DNA of 37,141 nt from CAZFGN01 sp964518695 (GCA_964518695.1 CAZFGN010000005.1:1-37141); one strand, 5' to 3'; positions 1-7,798 are shown, numbered from the stretch's first letter. Notes: a model not told the origin generated them from the sequence alone. Program-made: numbers and translations.

Positions 1-202
1 TTACGATCTCTGTGTTGTTGATTCTGGTGGTGGCGACAAGGATGGTGGTGAGGAGGCCTGAGGCGATGGCAAAGACGGTGGTGTAGATGAGGAGTTCGAT
101 GAGGGTGAACCCCGCACCTTTTGAAGGCTTGAGATGCTCTGCGCTATGCGCAGTCTTCAAAAGGTGCGGGGTGAAGGAACTATTCTTGAAGCTTGTTTTC
201 AT
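1..202 (-). CDS. type IV prepilin-like protein, N-terminal part (runs off left edge)
   Basis: Translation from the ATG at 202 gives 67 residues before the window ends. Residues 31-36 read GFTLIE, the prepilin peptidase cleavage/methylation site, with cleavage expected after Gly31 and the conserved Glu5 at residue 36. A hydrophobic stretch follows (LLIYTTVFAIASGLL), as in type IV pilins and type II secretion pseudopilins. The leader of about 31 residues is long for the family, and its coding sequence contains a large palindrome (109-172). The gene lies just downstream of mraY on the same strand, with a possible promoter of its own overlapping the mraY stop. The C-terminal part is outside the window, so major pilin, minor pilin or pseudopilin cannot be told apart. 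Confidence 0.85.
   Translation of the reverse strand, partial: MKTSFKNSSFTPHLLKTAHSAEHLKPSKGAGFTLIELLIYTTVFAIASGLLTTILVATTRINNTEIV
109..172. repeat. large nested palindrome inside the prepilin leader region
   Basis: Arms 109-126 and 155-172 are exact reverse complements over 18 bp. The spacer contains a second inverted repeat, 139-144 with 148-153 (ctgcgc/gcgcag around tat). The outer arms equal the codons just before and across GAGFT and an inverted copy of them, so the element looks like an inverted duplication of the pilin signal sequence. It stays in frame and adds residues to the leader. Confidence 0.85.
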
Positions 203-223
203 GGGACTCTGGGTTATGGTTAT

Positions 224-229
224 ATTATA
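224..229 (-). promoter_or_regulatory. possible -10 box of the prepilin gene
   Basis: A TATAAT hexamer on the minus strand lies 21 nt before the prepilin ATG, next to the mraY stop codon. No convincing -35 hexamer is seen at the usual distance, so this rests on the -10 match alone. Confidence 0.4.
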
Positions 230-1276
230 TCATATAACCCTGTCTAAGAAAAAAATTACTAACCCTAAGCCCATAAAAACCACAGAAATTATCCAGAAAC
301 GCATTGTAACCTGTGACTCTGGCCAGCCTATGGCCTCAAAGTGATGATGAATTGGCGTGGATAAAAATACTTTTCTCTTAAATAGTTTCTTGCTGGTAAG
401 TTGAATAATAACTGACAGTGACTCCACAACCAAAATTATGGCGAAAAATGGGAGCAAGAATACCGTATGTGTAAGCAGAGCCATGACTCCTAAAGTAATG
501 CCTAAAGCCATACTTCCAGTATCACCCATAAAAAATTTGGCGGGATAAATATTAAACCATAGAAAAGCGAGAAGCGCTCCGACTATCGCGCCTCCCATAA
601 TTGCCAAATCATATTTTCCCGAGACGAAAGCTACTGCCGTAAGAGCGCCGTAAGCGAAAAGGGCGACACCTCCAAAGAGACCGTCCAAACCATCCGTTTC
701 ATTGGCTGAAAAAGCGCTGGAAATAATTATGAACATAAATATCGGGATATACCAAACACCTATGTCATAAGTACCGAAAAATGGGATTTTGATTATGTGC
801 CAATCGAGATTGTAAGGCGCGTAGAACCACCAAGCGCCTACGACAGAAAGCAAAGTATAAACTACTAATTTATATCTTATACTCAAGCCGCCGCCCGCCG
901 GACCAATCTTCGAAACTCCCAACAAGTCGTCAACGAAACCCAATATCGCGGCAATGAAAAGTGCTGTTAAGGGTAGATAGGTTTCAGCACGATTGATGAA
1001 ATTGAAATTTCCAAAAAATCCGTCGAATAAAAAATCTAGAATAAAAAAGAGCGCCGCCAGTCCCAAAACAGTGCCCCATATAATTACTCCACCCATAGTA
1101 GGGGTATTGGCTTTTCCAGCGTGGAGTTTGGAAAAAATAGGAGTATTCTCTGATGCTCTTATCTGTTTGTTAAAGTTTAGTTTCTTAAGCAGATTTAAGA
1201 CAGGGGAAGTAAAAATAAGAGCTGTAGCGAAAGCTATTATAGAAATTGTTAAAACTCTTATAGCTTCTATTGCCAT
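230..1276 (-). CDS. mraY: phospho-N-acetylmuramoyl-pentapeptide-transferase MraY
   Basis: MraY transfers phospho-MurNAc-pentapeptide from UDP to undecaprenyl phosphate, making lipid I at the inner face of the membrane. The 348-residue protein has about ten hydrophobic segments and the family's conserved loops: Asp116-Asp117 in LGFVDDLLG, the NETDGLDGL motif with Asp195 and Asp198, GDTGS with Asp252, and the HHHFE loop with His310-312. Length is normal. The start overlaps the end of the upstream carboxypeptidase gene by 10 bp, which points to co-transcription and translational coupling. It is the last gene of an envelope operon starting near 5999. Confidence 0.97.
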   Translation of the reverse strand: MAIEAIRVLTISIIAFATALIFTSPVLNLLKKLNFNKQIRASENTPIFSKLHAGKANTPTMGGVIIWGTVLGLAALFFILDFLFDGFFGNFNFINRAETYLPLTALFIAAILGFVDDLLGVSKIGPAGGGLSIRYKLVVYTLLSVVGAWWFYAPYNLDWHIIKIPFFGTYDIGVWYIPIFMFIIISSAFSANETDGLDGLFGGVALFAYGALTAVAFVSGKYDLAIMGGAIVGALLAFLWFNIYPAKFFMGDTGSMALGITLGVMALLTHTVFLLPFFAIILVVESLSVIIQLTSKKLFKRKVFLSTPIHHHFEAIGWPESQVTMRFWIISVVFMGLGLVIFFLDRVI

Positions 1277-2166
1277 AATGAGTCTTTAATTTTTTCTGTT
1301 TCGGCAAATCTATCTTGCGCGCCCAGAACAATAATCGTTTTTGTTGCGCCGCCGATATTAAATAAAGAAATTAAGTTGCCTCCCGCTTCCGGAGTGGAAC
1401 CGGTTTTCCCGCCTAAAAAGTCAGCTCCTCCGGCGAGAGGGTTAATGTTCACAATAGTTCTTCTTTTACCAGTTTTTATTTCCACAATGGTATCTTTATA
1501 TTTTTTAGCAACCGATAGAATTTGCGGGTTAGTTCCGTATATATATTCCGTGAGCTTTACAAGATCACTAACTGTGGATTGATTCTTGGAGGAAAGACCG
1601 GTCGAATCGGCAAAGTAAGTGTTATTCATGCCCAGTTCTTCTGCTTTTTCATTCATTGCCGCCATAAACTTTTCTTCACTGAAATGGGTAGCGAGAGCGG
1701 AAGCGGCATCGTTAGAAGAAACAAGGATCATAGCTTTTATCAAATCATTTAGTTTAAACTTTTCTCCAGCTATAAAATTTCCCGAAGATCCTTCTTGTTT
1801 TACATTTTCTTCTGTAATCGTGATGATGTCGTTAACAGGAATATTTTCCAAGGCCACTGTTGCAGTCATAAGTTTGGTGAGGGAGGCGATAGGCCAACGT
1901 TTTTCGACTTCCCACCCAAAAATTTGTTTGCCACTTTCGGCAAACGCGCCAGCGGCACTGACTTGTACGTCTATACTTGGAGTAATTTCCGTCTCCGGAG
2001 TGAACCCTAAACTTGCTTTCCCAAAATCATTATTATCTTTCTTGGAAGCTATTCCTTCCGAACTTACAGGTATAGTCGAAGATTGTGTAATAATAGCAGT
2101 AACCAAAAGCATGATTCCTGCCAGGATAAGAAACGCTTTTTTAGGATTTTGTTTGAGATAACTCAT
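1267..2166 (-). CDS. D-alanyl-D-alanine carboxypeptidase (peptidase S11, DacA-like)
   Basis: Secreted or membrane-anchored penicillin-binding enzyme expected to remove the terminal D-Ala from peptidoglycan pentapeptides. An N-terminal hydrophobic segment (about residues 10-27) serves as signal or anchor. The catalytic motifs are intact: SLTK (Ser95-Lys98), SSN (150-152) and KTG (254-256). At 299 residues it is shorter than typical PBP5 proteins, with room only for the catalytic domain and no clear C-terminal beta domain. It overlaps scpB by 26 bp and mraY by 10 bp. A second S11 domain occurs two genes upstream, fused to an L,D-transpeptidase. Confidence 0.93.
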   Translation of the reverse strand: MSYLKQNPKKAFLILAGIMLLVTAIITQSSTIPVSSEGIASKKDNNDFGKASLGFTPETEITPSIDVQVSAAGAFAESGKQIFGWEVEKRWPIASLTKLMTATVALENIPVNDIITITEENVKQEGSSGNFIAGEKFKLNDLIKAMILVSSNDAASALATHFSEEKFMAAMNEKAEELGMNNTYFADSTGLSSKNQSTVSDLVKLTEYIYGTNPQILSVAKKYKDTIVEIKTGKRRTIVNINPLAGGADFLGGKTGSTPEAGGNLISLFNIGGATKTIIVLGAQDRFAETEKIKDSLWQ

Positions 2167-2707
2167 TTTCTTTCTTCATAAAAGACTTAATTAATTCTTT
2201 ATATTTTTCGTAATCAGGGAGGTTTGCCGTAGAATCCAAACCGATATGTTTCAAAAAGTCAAAACTAACAAAATATATAAAACCATTAGCTCGACTGGAA
2301 TCCAATTTTTTCTCGACCAGACCTCTTACAGTTAAATTCCTCAATATAAAACTTGAATTCACGCCGCGGATGTAATCAATTTCAGCTCGAGTGCATGGCG
2401 ACAAATAAGCAATAATAGAAAGTGTTTCTAAACTTGCCGCGGTGAGCTCGGAATCAAGTTCCTCTTTCACTACTTTTTGAACAAGTGACGCTAGGTTAGA
2501 TTTGGTTGCCAATTGCACTTCTTCATTTAAATCCATCAAAATCAAGCCCCTATTTTCAGCCTCCAAACTCTTTTTAAGATCGGAGATCGCATCTCTTACG
2601 ATTTGGTAAGAAACGCCTAGCTTTTCCGCTAAAGTTTCAGATTTCACCGGTTCCCCGTATACAAAAAGCAGTGCTTCTAACTGCGCTTCTAGATTATCTT
2701 GAACCAT
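2141..2707 (-). CDS. scpB: segregation and condensation protein B
   Basis: ScpB is the winged-helix kleisin-binding partner of the Smc-ScpAB condensin complex that helps chromosome segregation. The 188-residue protein starts with the typical segment EAQLEALLFVYGEPV and carries the family motif LETLSIIAYLSPCTRAEID followed by IRGVNSS, then the second winged helix. Length is as expected. It overlaps scpA by 14 bp and dacA by 26 bp, so scpA and scpB are a coupled pair sitting inside a cell-wall operon. Confidence 0.95.
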   Translation of the reverse strand: MVQDNLEAQLEALLFVYGEPVKSETLAEKLGVSYQIVRDAISDLKKSLEAENRGLILMDLNEEVQLATKSNLASLVQKVVKEELDSELTAASLETLSIIAYLSPCTRAEIDYIRGVNSSFILRNLTVRGLVEKKLDSSRANGFIYFVSFDFLKHIGLDSTANLPDYEKYKELIKSFMKKENELSQTKS

Positions 2708-3416
2708 TTCCTTTAATACTTGTTATTTCAATATCAGAAAATCCATCTGTTTGGCTGATAACCACCAAATTATCTTTTAAAAGATGCAAAAGGGCCAAAA
2801 AGAGAACAATAATTTCTGATCTTTCTTTATCTTTTGTTACTTCATTAAAGCTTGTTCTCATAACTTTGTCTACTCTCTTTATTAACTCTATAATCTTTTC
2901 TTCCAGGTTTAATAATTTAATTTGGATATCATCCTGTTTGGGAAAGAAAATCGACAATTCTTCAGTCAATTTCACCATTTTTATTACTAAATCATTAACT
3001 TCCACTGGCTGGCTTAAATAAAAACCAGGGGGTATGTGAGAGAAATAAGGACGAGAGTAGAGAACCCCCTTAAGCCACAAAGAACGAATATGTCCTTCCC
3101 CATCTTTAAACTCTTTGTAAAGTCGAAGGCGATTTTGCAGATCAAACATTTCCTCTTTCTCTTCCGAGGTAAATTCAATCTGTGGCAGAAGTGAATGAGA
3201 TTTTATTAGAATTAGTTTAGCCGCCACTATTATGAAGTCAGCAATTACCCTCGAATCGGTTTTTTCTAAAGATTTTAAATAACTCAAAAAATCAGCTGTA
3301 ACCTCCGCCAAACTCACACTTGTTATTTCAAGTTTTTTGCTTTGAATAAGTTCCAGAAGTTTTGAGAGCGGGCCTTGAAAATCACCTAATTTCAGTTCGT
3401 AAGTCGTTTCTTTCAT
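2694..3416 (-). CDS. scpA: segregation and condensation protein A (kleisin)
   Basis: ScpA is the kleisin subunit that bridges the Smc ATPase heads with ScpB. The 240-residue protein begins with the characteristic YELKLGDFQGPLSKLLELI stretch, followed by a helical N-terminal domain (TADFLSYLKSL, ADFIIVAAKLILIKS) and a C-terminal winged-helix region. The LLPQ after ILIKSHS matches the family. It overlaps the upstream transpeptidase gene by 35 bp and scpB by 14 bp. No smc gene is in this window. Confidence 0.95.
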   Translation of the reverse strand: MKETTYELKLGDFQGPLSKLLELIQSKKLEITSVSLAEVTADFLSYLKSLEKTDSRVIADFIIVAAKLILIKSHSLLPQIEFTSEEKEEMFDLQNRLRLYKEFKDGEGHIRSLWLKGVLYSRPYFSHIPPGFYLSQPVEVNDLVIKMVKLTEELSIFFPKQDDIQIKLLNLEEKIIELIKRVDKVMRTSFNEVTKDKERSEIIVLFLALLHLLKDNLVVISQTDGFSDIEITSIKGNGSR

Positions 3417-4770
3417 AATTTGTTTTTATATGTTCAAGGATTGTTCCTATGTCATGAGGAGCATTTTCCGAACCCAAGGCAATTATCGCTATGGGTCGTT
3501 TCTCTTCTCCCAAATCTATCACAAAAATCGCCAGCATTGTACTTTTGGCTTTTTCGGTTAAACCCACCTTGCCGCCGATGAACTCCGGGTTATCCGCAAA
3601 CACATTAAAATTCTGCAGATTAAAGATGGATGGTCCGTAAGCGGTTTTATTTAAACTTCCAGTGCTAATTTTAAGTATGAAACTCCTATTATTATAAAGA
3701 TATTTAGCCAAAGCGAATAAATCTTCAGTGGAAGAAACGTTTCCGGCGCGGCTTCCGGAAGAATCAACGAATTTAGTCTGTTTCATCCCTAGCGCCTCTG
3801 CTTTTTGGTTCATGAGATTAATAAAATAATTTTCGCCCAGGGCGCGAGATATGGCTACAGCCGCTTCGTTAGAGGACTCAAGCAGCAATGGATAAAGCAA
3901 TTGAAAAACTGTTATCTTATCGCCTATTTTCAAGCGTGGTATTGAGGTTGGAACAATCATCTCTTTAGTGACAACTATTTCTTTGTCAAGGTTTATGTAT
4001 TCCGTAGCCACAAGCGCTGTCATTAGCTTGGTAATGGAAGCTATAGGGACAGACGATTGATTTTCGGATTTACTCAAAAAAACAAAATTGCTTCTTAAAT
4101 CAGCGGCAAGGTAATTCTTAGCTGACAAATCCGGGATTTTCACCTGATATTTGAAATCGTCGGCTCTGAAATCTTCCTCAAAAACTAGTATTGGCGTACC
4201 GATTTTAACCTTATCGTATATCTTTTGAGCATTGTCGGTAGAGAGTCTTATGCACCCTCCAGAATATGTGGACGCTACAGCGCGGCCGTCAGGATAATAA
4301 GGCCATCCATGTATGAAGAAATTGCCTTGGAAAGCCATACTCCAAGGTTGATAAACCCCACCGAAAGATGAATAATGATCTTTTTCTTTGTTTTGTATCT
4401 TGTAGAGACCGGCAGGGGTTTCCCACCAAGAACCTTCTTTACCTTTACTTAAGATATTAATTTCGTAAGCAAGCGACCCCTTTTCGTATACTCTTAATTT
4501 CATTTCAGACAAGTTTGCCTCGATAAAATCAGAATCTTTATTAGCGAACTCCTTTTTTACGTTACTGAAGAAATCAGGGCTACTCATGGCCGGCCAAGAA
4601 CCGTATTCGAATTTCTGTAAATCATTATCTCCCCTGCTCACAATCAAATCTCGCTCATAAACCGTTTTTCGAAAATAAAGAGAAGCGATAACAGCTACGC
4701 CGCTAATTATGGTTATGAGTAATAATGCTAACCAGAGAGGTATTAAAGTTTTAGTAAATTTATTCGTCAT
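3382..4770 (-). CDS. fusion of L,D-transpeptidase (YkuD) and D,D-carboxypeptidase (S11)
   Basis: A 462-residue two-enzyme protein. Residues about 12-32 form a membrane segment. The YkuD domain spans about 85-200, with the catalytic signature His154 in FFIHGWPYY and Cys173/Arg175 in YSGGCIRLS. An S11 domain follows (about 205-440) with SITK (Ser245-Lys248), SSN (299-301) and a third motif KVG (401-403) in place of the usual KTG. Known chemistry suggests a logic: a D,D-carboxypeptidase trims pentapeptides to the tetrapeptides that L,D-transpeptidases use as donors for 3-3 cross-links. Whether the KVG variant is fully active cannot be judged here. It starts 2 bp after the stop of the upstream glycosidase-like gene and overlaps scpA. 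Confidence 0.92.
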   Translation of the reverse strand: MTNKFTKTLIPLWLALLLITIISGVAVIASLYFRKTVYERDLIVSRGDNDLQKFEYGSWPAMSSPDFFSNVKKEFANKDSDFIEANLSEMKLRVYEKGSLAYEINILSKGKEGSWWETPAGLYKIQNKEKDHYSSFGGVYQPWSMAFQGNFFIHGWPYYPDGRAVASTYSGGCIRLSTDNAQKIYDKVKIGTPILVFEEDFRADDFKYQVKIPDLSAKNYLAADLRSNFVFLSKSENQSSVPIASITKLMTALVATEYINLDKEIVVTKEMIVPTSIPRLKIGDKITVFQLLYPLLLESSNEAAVAISRALGENYFINLMNQKAEALGMKQTKFVDSSGSRAGNVSSTEDLFALAKYLYNNRSFILKISTGSLNKTAYGPSIFNLQNFNVFADNPEFIGGKVGLTEKAKSTMLAIFVIDLGEEKRPIAIIALGSENAPHDIGTILEHIKTNYERNDLRTEIR

Positions 4771-4772
4771 AA

Positions 4773-5999
4773 CTACTCCGCAACTAAGGCTTCTCTGGTA
4801 TAGATGTTATTCGGATCCCACAACATCCAACCGTCAGATACGCCCGAGTCATAAACTGCTTTGATTTCAAGTTTAACTTCTCTCGCGCCATAGTTCGCTC
4901 TTAGATCAAAATCCTGTAACCATGGACGAAGTTTTGAGTTCACGGCGCCGCTCGCTTTTAGTCTCATAACCGCCTTTTCTACTGAATATTTAATTATTTC
5001 GTAAGGATGTTCTGCCGGATTTTTATAGCCCAAGAAGCCCGCGGCATAGTGAGAAGGGTAAACCATGGGGCTCACATAATCAAAATAATTGTAAGCGGAT
5101 TCTATAATTTGCCCTATACCCATATCGTCACGTTCTACCGTCGAGAGTCCAAATAAATCAGCTGAAATCTTTATATCCTGCAAACTGGAACGTAAAAAGC
5201 TGAAAAAGTCTTTTATCGAATCCTCTTTCGGCTTCGAGATATCGTAAAATGGAAATTTCATTAGGTCTAAATTGCCGTCGGATGGAAACCTTATATAATC
5301 AAAGTTTATCTCGTCAAAGCCGCGAGAGGCGGCATCCTTGGCTATGTTGATATTGTAATTCCAAACCTCACGGCTAGCCGGGTCCATCCAACTTAATCCT
5401 TTCGCATCTTTCCATACAGAGCCGGTCGCGGAATCCTTAATCGCTAAATCTGGTCTCGCTTTGGCAAACACCGGATCTTGAAAAACAGTTACCCTACCTA
5501 TCACATAGATATTCTTATCGTGTAACTTTTTAATTAAGGAGTTAATTTTTGGTATTCTTATCTCTTGCGCGTTGTATTGAAGGACTTCTTTGATGTTAGT
5601 GCGATAAGCCACGTATCCAGAGTAATCCTTGATATCAATCACAACCGCGTTTAATTCTGTTTTATCGATCAAATTGATAATATAATCTATCCTACTGGGC
5701 GTGCCGGCTGACCAATTTGTGATATAAATCGCTTTAATTACTGACGGTTGATTTTTCAGCGGTTCTTGCGGGGGTATATCAGCCTTCTTGCTAGACAGAT
5801 CTTTTGATTGATTCATAGGTATAACATCGATCAATTTAGGTAAAATGGTTTCCGCTTCAGGTACTGGCGTAAGTTCCGTAACAGCTTTTCCACCTTTAAT
5901 TTCTGAAGCCTCAAGTTCAACCTTATTCTCCTGCATCAATAAAAAAACAGCTCCTAAGGAGACGATAAATATCGAGGAAACAAGTAAAAATCGTCGCAT
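4773..5999 (-). CDS. putative glycoside hydrolase, DUF4015-type, membrane-anchored
   Basis: From the ATG at 5999 the product is 408 residues: an N-terminal hydrophobic anchor (about residues 3-20), a Pro/Lys/Glu-rich linker, then a TIM-barrel-like domain. The barrel has the DUF4015 signatures NAVVIDIKDYSGYV, RVTVFQDP, SWMDPASREVW, FDEINFDYIRFPSDG and YVSPMVYPSHY. The Asp/Glu residues in EINFDYIRFP are the likely active-site acids by analogy with related barrels. Substrate is unknown; its neighbours suggest peptidoglycan or another cell-surface glycan. A longer in-frame start (TTG at 6029) would add ten residues, but a TATACT box at 6010-6015 lies between the two and favours 5999. Confidence 0.85.
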   Translation of the reverse strand: MRRFLLVSSIFIVSLGAVFLLMQENKVELEASEIKGGKAVTELTPVPEAETILPKLIDVIPMNQSKDLSSKKADIPPQEPLKNQPSVIKAIYITNWSAGTPSRIDYIINLIDKTELNAVVIDIKDYSGYVAYRTNIKEVLQYNAQEIRIPKINSLIKKLHDKNIYVIGRVTVFQDPVFAKARPDLAIKDSATGSVWKDAKGLSWMDPASREVWNYNINIAKDAASRGFDEINFDYIRFPSDGNLDLMKFPFYDISKPKEDSIKDFFSFLRSSLQDIKISADLFGLSTVERDDMGIGQIIESAYNYFDYVSPMVYPSHYAAGFLGYKNPAEHPYEIIKYSVEKAVMRLKASGAVNSKLRPWLQDFDLRANYGAREVKLEIKAVYDSGVSDGWMLWDPNNIYTREALVAE

Positions 6000-6009
6000 T
6001 TTCGATAAA

Positions 6010-6056
6010 AGTATACAGCACAATTGCAATATACTATATACTGTATACTATATACT
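6010..6056. promoter_or_regulatory. divergent promoter with four tandem TATACT hexamers
   Basis: On the plus strand TATACT occurs at 6030, 6037, 6044 and 6051, a fourfold 7-bp tandem repeat of TATACTN. The last copy ends 8 nt before the dnaX ATG (6065). On the minus strand TATACT lies at 6015-6010, 10 nt before the ATG of the glycosidase-like gene at 5999. With a transcription start about 7 nt after a -10 box, both transcripts would be leaderless or nearly so. Confidence 0.6.
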
Positions 6057-6064
6057 TTAGAAAT

Positions 6065-7174
6065 ATGTCCTTAGCTATCTATCGAAAATACCGTCCCAAA
6101 TTACTTCACGATCTTATTGGCCAGGAGGTTTTTGTAGAGGTTTTGGGTAACGCCGCTAAAGCTGACAAACTAAGCCATGCCTACCTTCTTTACGGTTCAA
6201 GGGGAACAGGCAAAACCACGGCCGCGAGGCTTATTGCTAAAATAGCAAACTGTGAAACAAGAGCTAGTGATCACAAATTCAAAACCCAAGGAGAACCGTG
6301 CAATAAATGCCGGCCATGCTTGGAAATAGATGAAGGCAGGGCACTCGACGTTATGGAGATTGACGCGGCCTCAAACAGAGGTATTGACGAAATAAGAAAC
6401 CTAAAAGAGGGCGTAAGATTTTCGCCCACATCATACCGTTATAAAGTTTTCATAATCGATGAAGCGCACCAACTGACAAAAGAGGCTTCTAATGCTTTGC
6501 TTAAAACTTTAGAAGAACCACCGAGGCATGCCATTTTTGTGTTGGCGACTACAGAATATGAAAAACTTTTACCAACGATTACCTCAAGAACTCAAAGATT
6601 CCATTTTCAACGATTGCCAATTCAGGAAATTTTAAAGAAACTTAATAGAATCGTCATCGGCGAAGATTTAAAAATTGACAATACGGCTCTGGAATTAATA
6701 GCTACAAGCTCGGAGGGGAGTTTCAGAGACGCCGAGTCGCTTCTTGAACAAGTTATTTCACTAGGCGAGGGCCTCAACTTGGAAAACGTCGAGCAACTCC
6801 TTGGCAAAGTAGGTTTGATTCGCACGGCAACGCTCGCTGGATATCTTTTAGAAAAGGATCTTCAAACAGCTCTAAGCTACTTAGCCGAAATCAATGAATC
6901 TGGCTACAACTTGGTACAGTTAAACAAAGATTTAATTCATTATTTACGGAGAGTTTTATCATTGAAATTTGGTCCCGGACTTGAAGAAATATTTCTTCGT
7001 GAATTAACTCATGAAGAAATAAATTGGCTTAAGAAGCATGGCGCACTAGTGAAAGATGATGAGTACGCGATAAACCTACTTAAGTCTTTAATCCGTGCCT
7101 ACAGCGAAATGCGTTATAGCCCATTCGCCATAGTTCCACTGGAGATAGCGATAATAGAAAACCTCAAAACCTAA
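6065..7174 (+). CDS. dnaX: DNA polymerase III subunit gamma/tau
   Basis: Clamp-loader ATPase subunit. The 369-residue protein has Walker A GSRGTGKTT (Gly44-Thr51), the four-cysteine zinc module (Cys63, Cys79, Cys82, Cys85), the DAASNRGIDEIR segment, Walker B with sensor region IDEAHQLTKEASNALLKTL, and the SRC-like motif here written SRTQ. It stops after the oligomerisation domain, so only a gamma-like form is encoded and the tau extensions that bind DnaB and the polymerase are absent. It stands alone on the plus strand with its own promoter and is followed by a palindromic element at 7196. Confidence 0.96.
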   Translation: MSLAIYRKYRPKLLHDLIGQEVFVEVLGNAAKADKLSHAYLLYGSRGTGKTTAARLIAKIANCETRASDHKFKTQGEPCNKCRPCLEIDEGRALDVMEIDAASNRGIDEIRNLKEGVRFSPTSYRYKVFIIDEAHQLTKEASNALLKTLEEPPRHAIFVLATTEYEKLLPTITSRTQRFHFQRLPIQEILKKLNRIVIGEDLKIDNTALELIATSSEGSFRDAESLLEQVISLGEGLNLENVEQLLGKVGLIRTATLAGYLLEKDLQTALSYLAEINESGYNLVQLNKDLIHYLRRVLSLKFGPGLEEIFLRELTHEEINWLKKHGALVKDDEYAINLLKSLIRAYSEMRYSPFAIVPLEIAIIENLKT

Positions 7175-7195
7175 AAGGATAATTTAAATTACCAA

Positions 7196-7233
7196 TAGTA
7201 TACTATATGTCCGATCGGTGATGTAGTACACTA
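7196..7233. repeat. palindromic element, copy 1
   Basis: An imperfect 38-bp palindrome centred on CCGATCGG at 7211-7218, located between the convergent ends of dnaX and the His-rich protein gene. A near-identical copy lies at 10742-10779, with 3 differences over 36 bp. It could act as a bidirectional terminator here, but there is no T-tract, and its recurrence suggests a dispersed repeat. Confidence 0.75.
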
Positions 7234-7252
7234 ATGAAGACTAACCTTCTGG

Positions 7253-7702
7253 TTACTGAATTTTCGTATAGTTGAAAATGATGTGTTGTTTGTCTTGTAA
7301 AACAAAGCTTGTATCGGTGGTTCCCGTACCATCAACGGTCATTTTTAGAACATAACCTGATCTCTCTAGAGGTTTGCCCCAAACCGATAGGAAATCGGAG
7401 AATTTGAATCCCCGGTCTTTAGCGGCTTCTATGTGAATCTCTCCATCCGGTCCATGGGTGTGAATTTCTCTGGTACAGCCCGGTTCAATGCCAATACCGG
7501 CCGGAATAATTTCTTCCTGCCCATCTACAAGTATTTGGAGATGAGGATGAATATGGAAAGCCTCACTATAAATACAGGGTACTCCGCTTATACCATTTGT
7601 ATCGTTAGAATCGCTGCCCTTTAAAAATGAAGGTACTATAAGTAAACCCAGCGCCACGATGACAAGTCCAATAACCCAAAGAATAGATTTGTTTTTTAAC
7701 AT
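7253..7702 (-). CDS. membrane-anchored His-rich protein of unknown function
   Basis: A 149-residue protein with an N-terminal membrane segment (about residues 8-26), so the rest is probably outside the cytoplasm. The exported part holds a histidine cluster: His50, His52 and His54 in FHIHPHLQ, His81 and His83 in IHTHGPDG, and His90 in IHIE, plus Cys43 and Cys76. After this comes FSDFLSVWGKP. Similar HTH-x-G-IHIE...FWGK proteins are known to me from various bacteria and archaea without an assigned function. A metal-binding role is inferred from the histidines alone. It is transcribed divergently from tRNA-Gln, with a TATACT box 10 nt before the ATG. Confidence 0.8.
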   Translation of the reverse strand: MLKNKSILWVIGLVIVALGLLIVPSFLKGSDSNDTNGISGVPCIYSEAFHIHPHLQILVDGQEEIIPAGIGIEPGCTREIHTHGPDGEIHIEAAKDRGFKFSDFLSVWGKPLERSGYVLKMTVDGTGTTDTSFVLQDKQHIIFNYTKIQ

Positions 7703-7712
7703 TATTTTAACT

Positions 7713-7720
7713 AGTATACC
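7713..7720. promoter_or_regulatory. shared divergent -10 box (His-rich protein / tRNA-Gln)
   Basis: The plus-strand sequence agtatacc holds TATACT on the minus strand (7718-7713), 10 nt before the ATG at 7702. On the plus strand it holds TATACC (7715-7720), exactly 7 nt before the tRNA 5' end at 7728. One short palindromic box may therefore serve both directions, and the tRNA would have little or no 5' leader. Confidence 0.55.
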
Positions 7721-7727
7721 TAAAGAT

Positions 7728-7798
7728 TGCCGGGTCGTCTAATGGTAGGACAGTGGCCTTTGAAGCCATTAATCGGGGTTCGAAACCCTGCCCGGCAG
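7728..7798 (+). tRNA. tRNA-Gln (anticodon TTG)
   Basis: The acceptor arms TGCCGGG (7728-7734) and CCCGGCA (7791-7797) pair over all 7 bp, with G7798 as discriminator. The anticodon stem is 7753-7757 with 7765-7769, and the loop CTTTGAA places TTG at 7760-7762. The T arm contains GGTTCGAAACC. CCA is not encoded: the next bases are ct and then ATG, so CCA must be added by nucleotidyltransferase. Confidence 0.95.

Noticed and set aside
87..344. Plus-strand open frame across the prepilin start and the mraY end
   Set aside because: It is a shadow of the prepilin gene and its palindrome on the other strand and shows no protein-like features.
6000..6029. TTG start at 6029 for the glycosidase-like gene
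   Set aside because: The added residues precede the signal-anchor without need, and the likely -10 box lies between this codon and the ATG at 5999.
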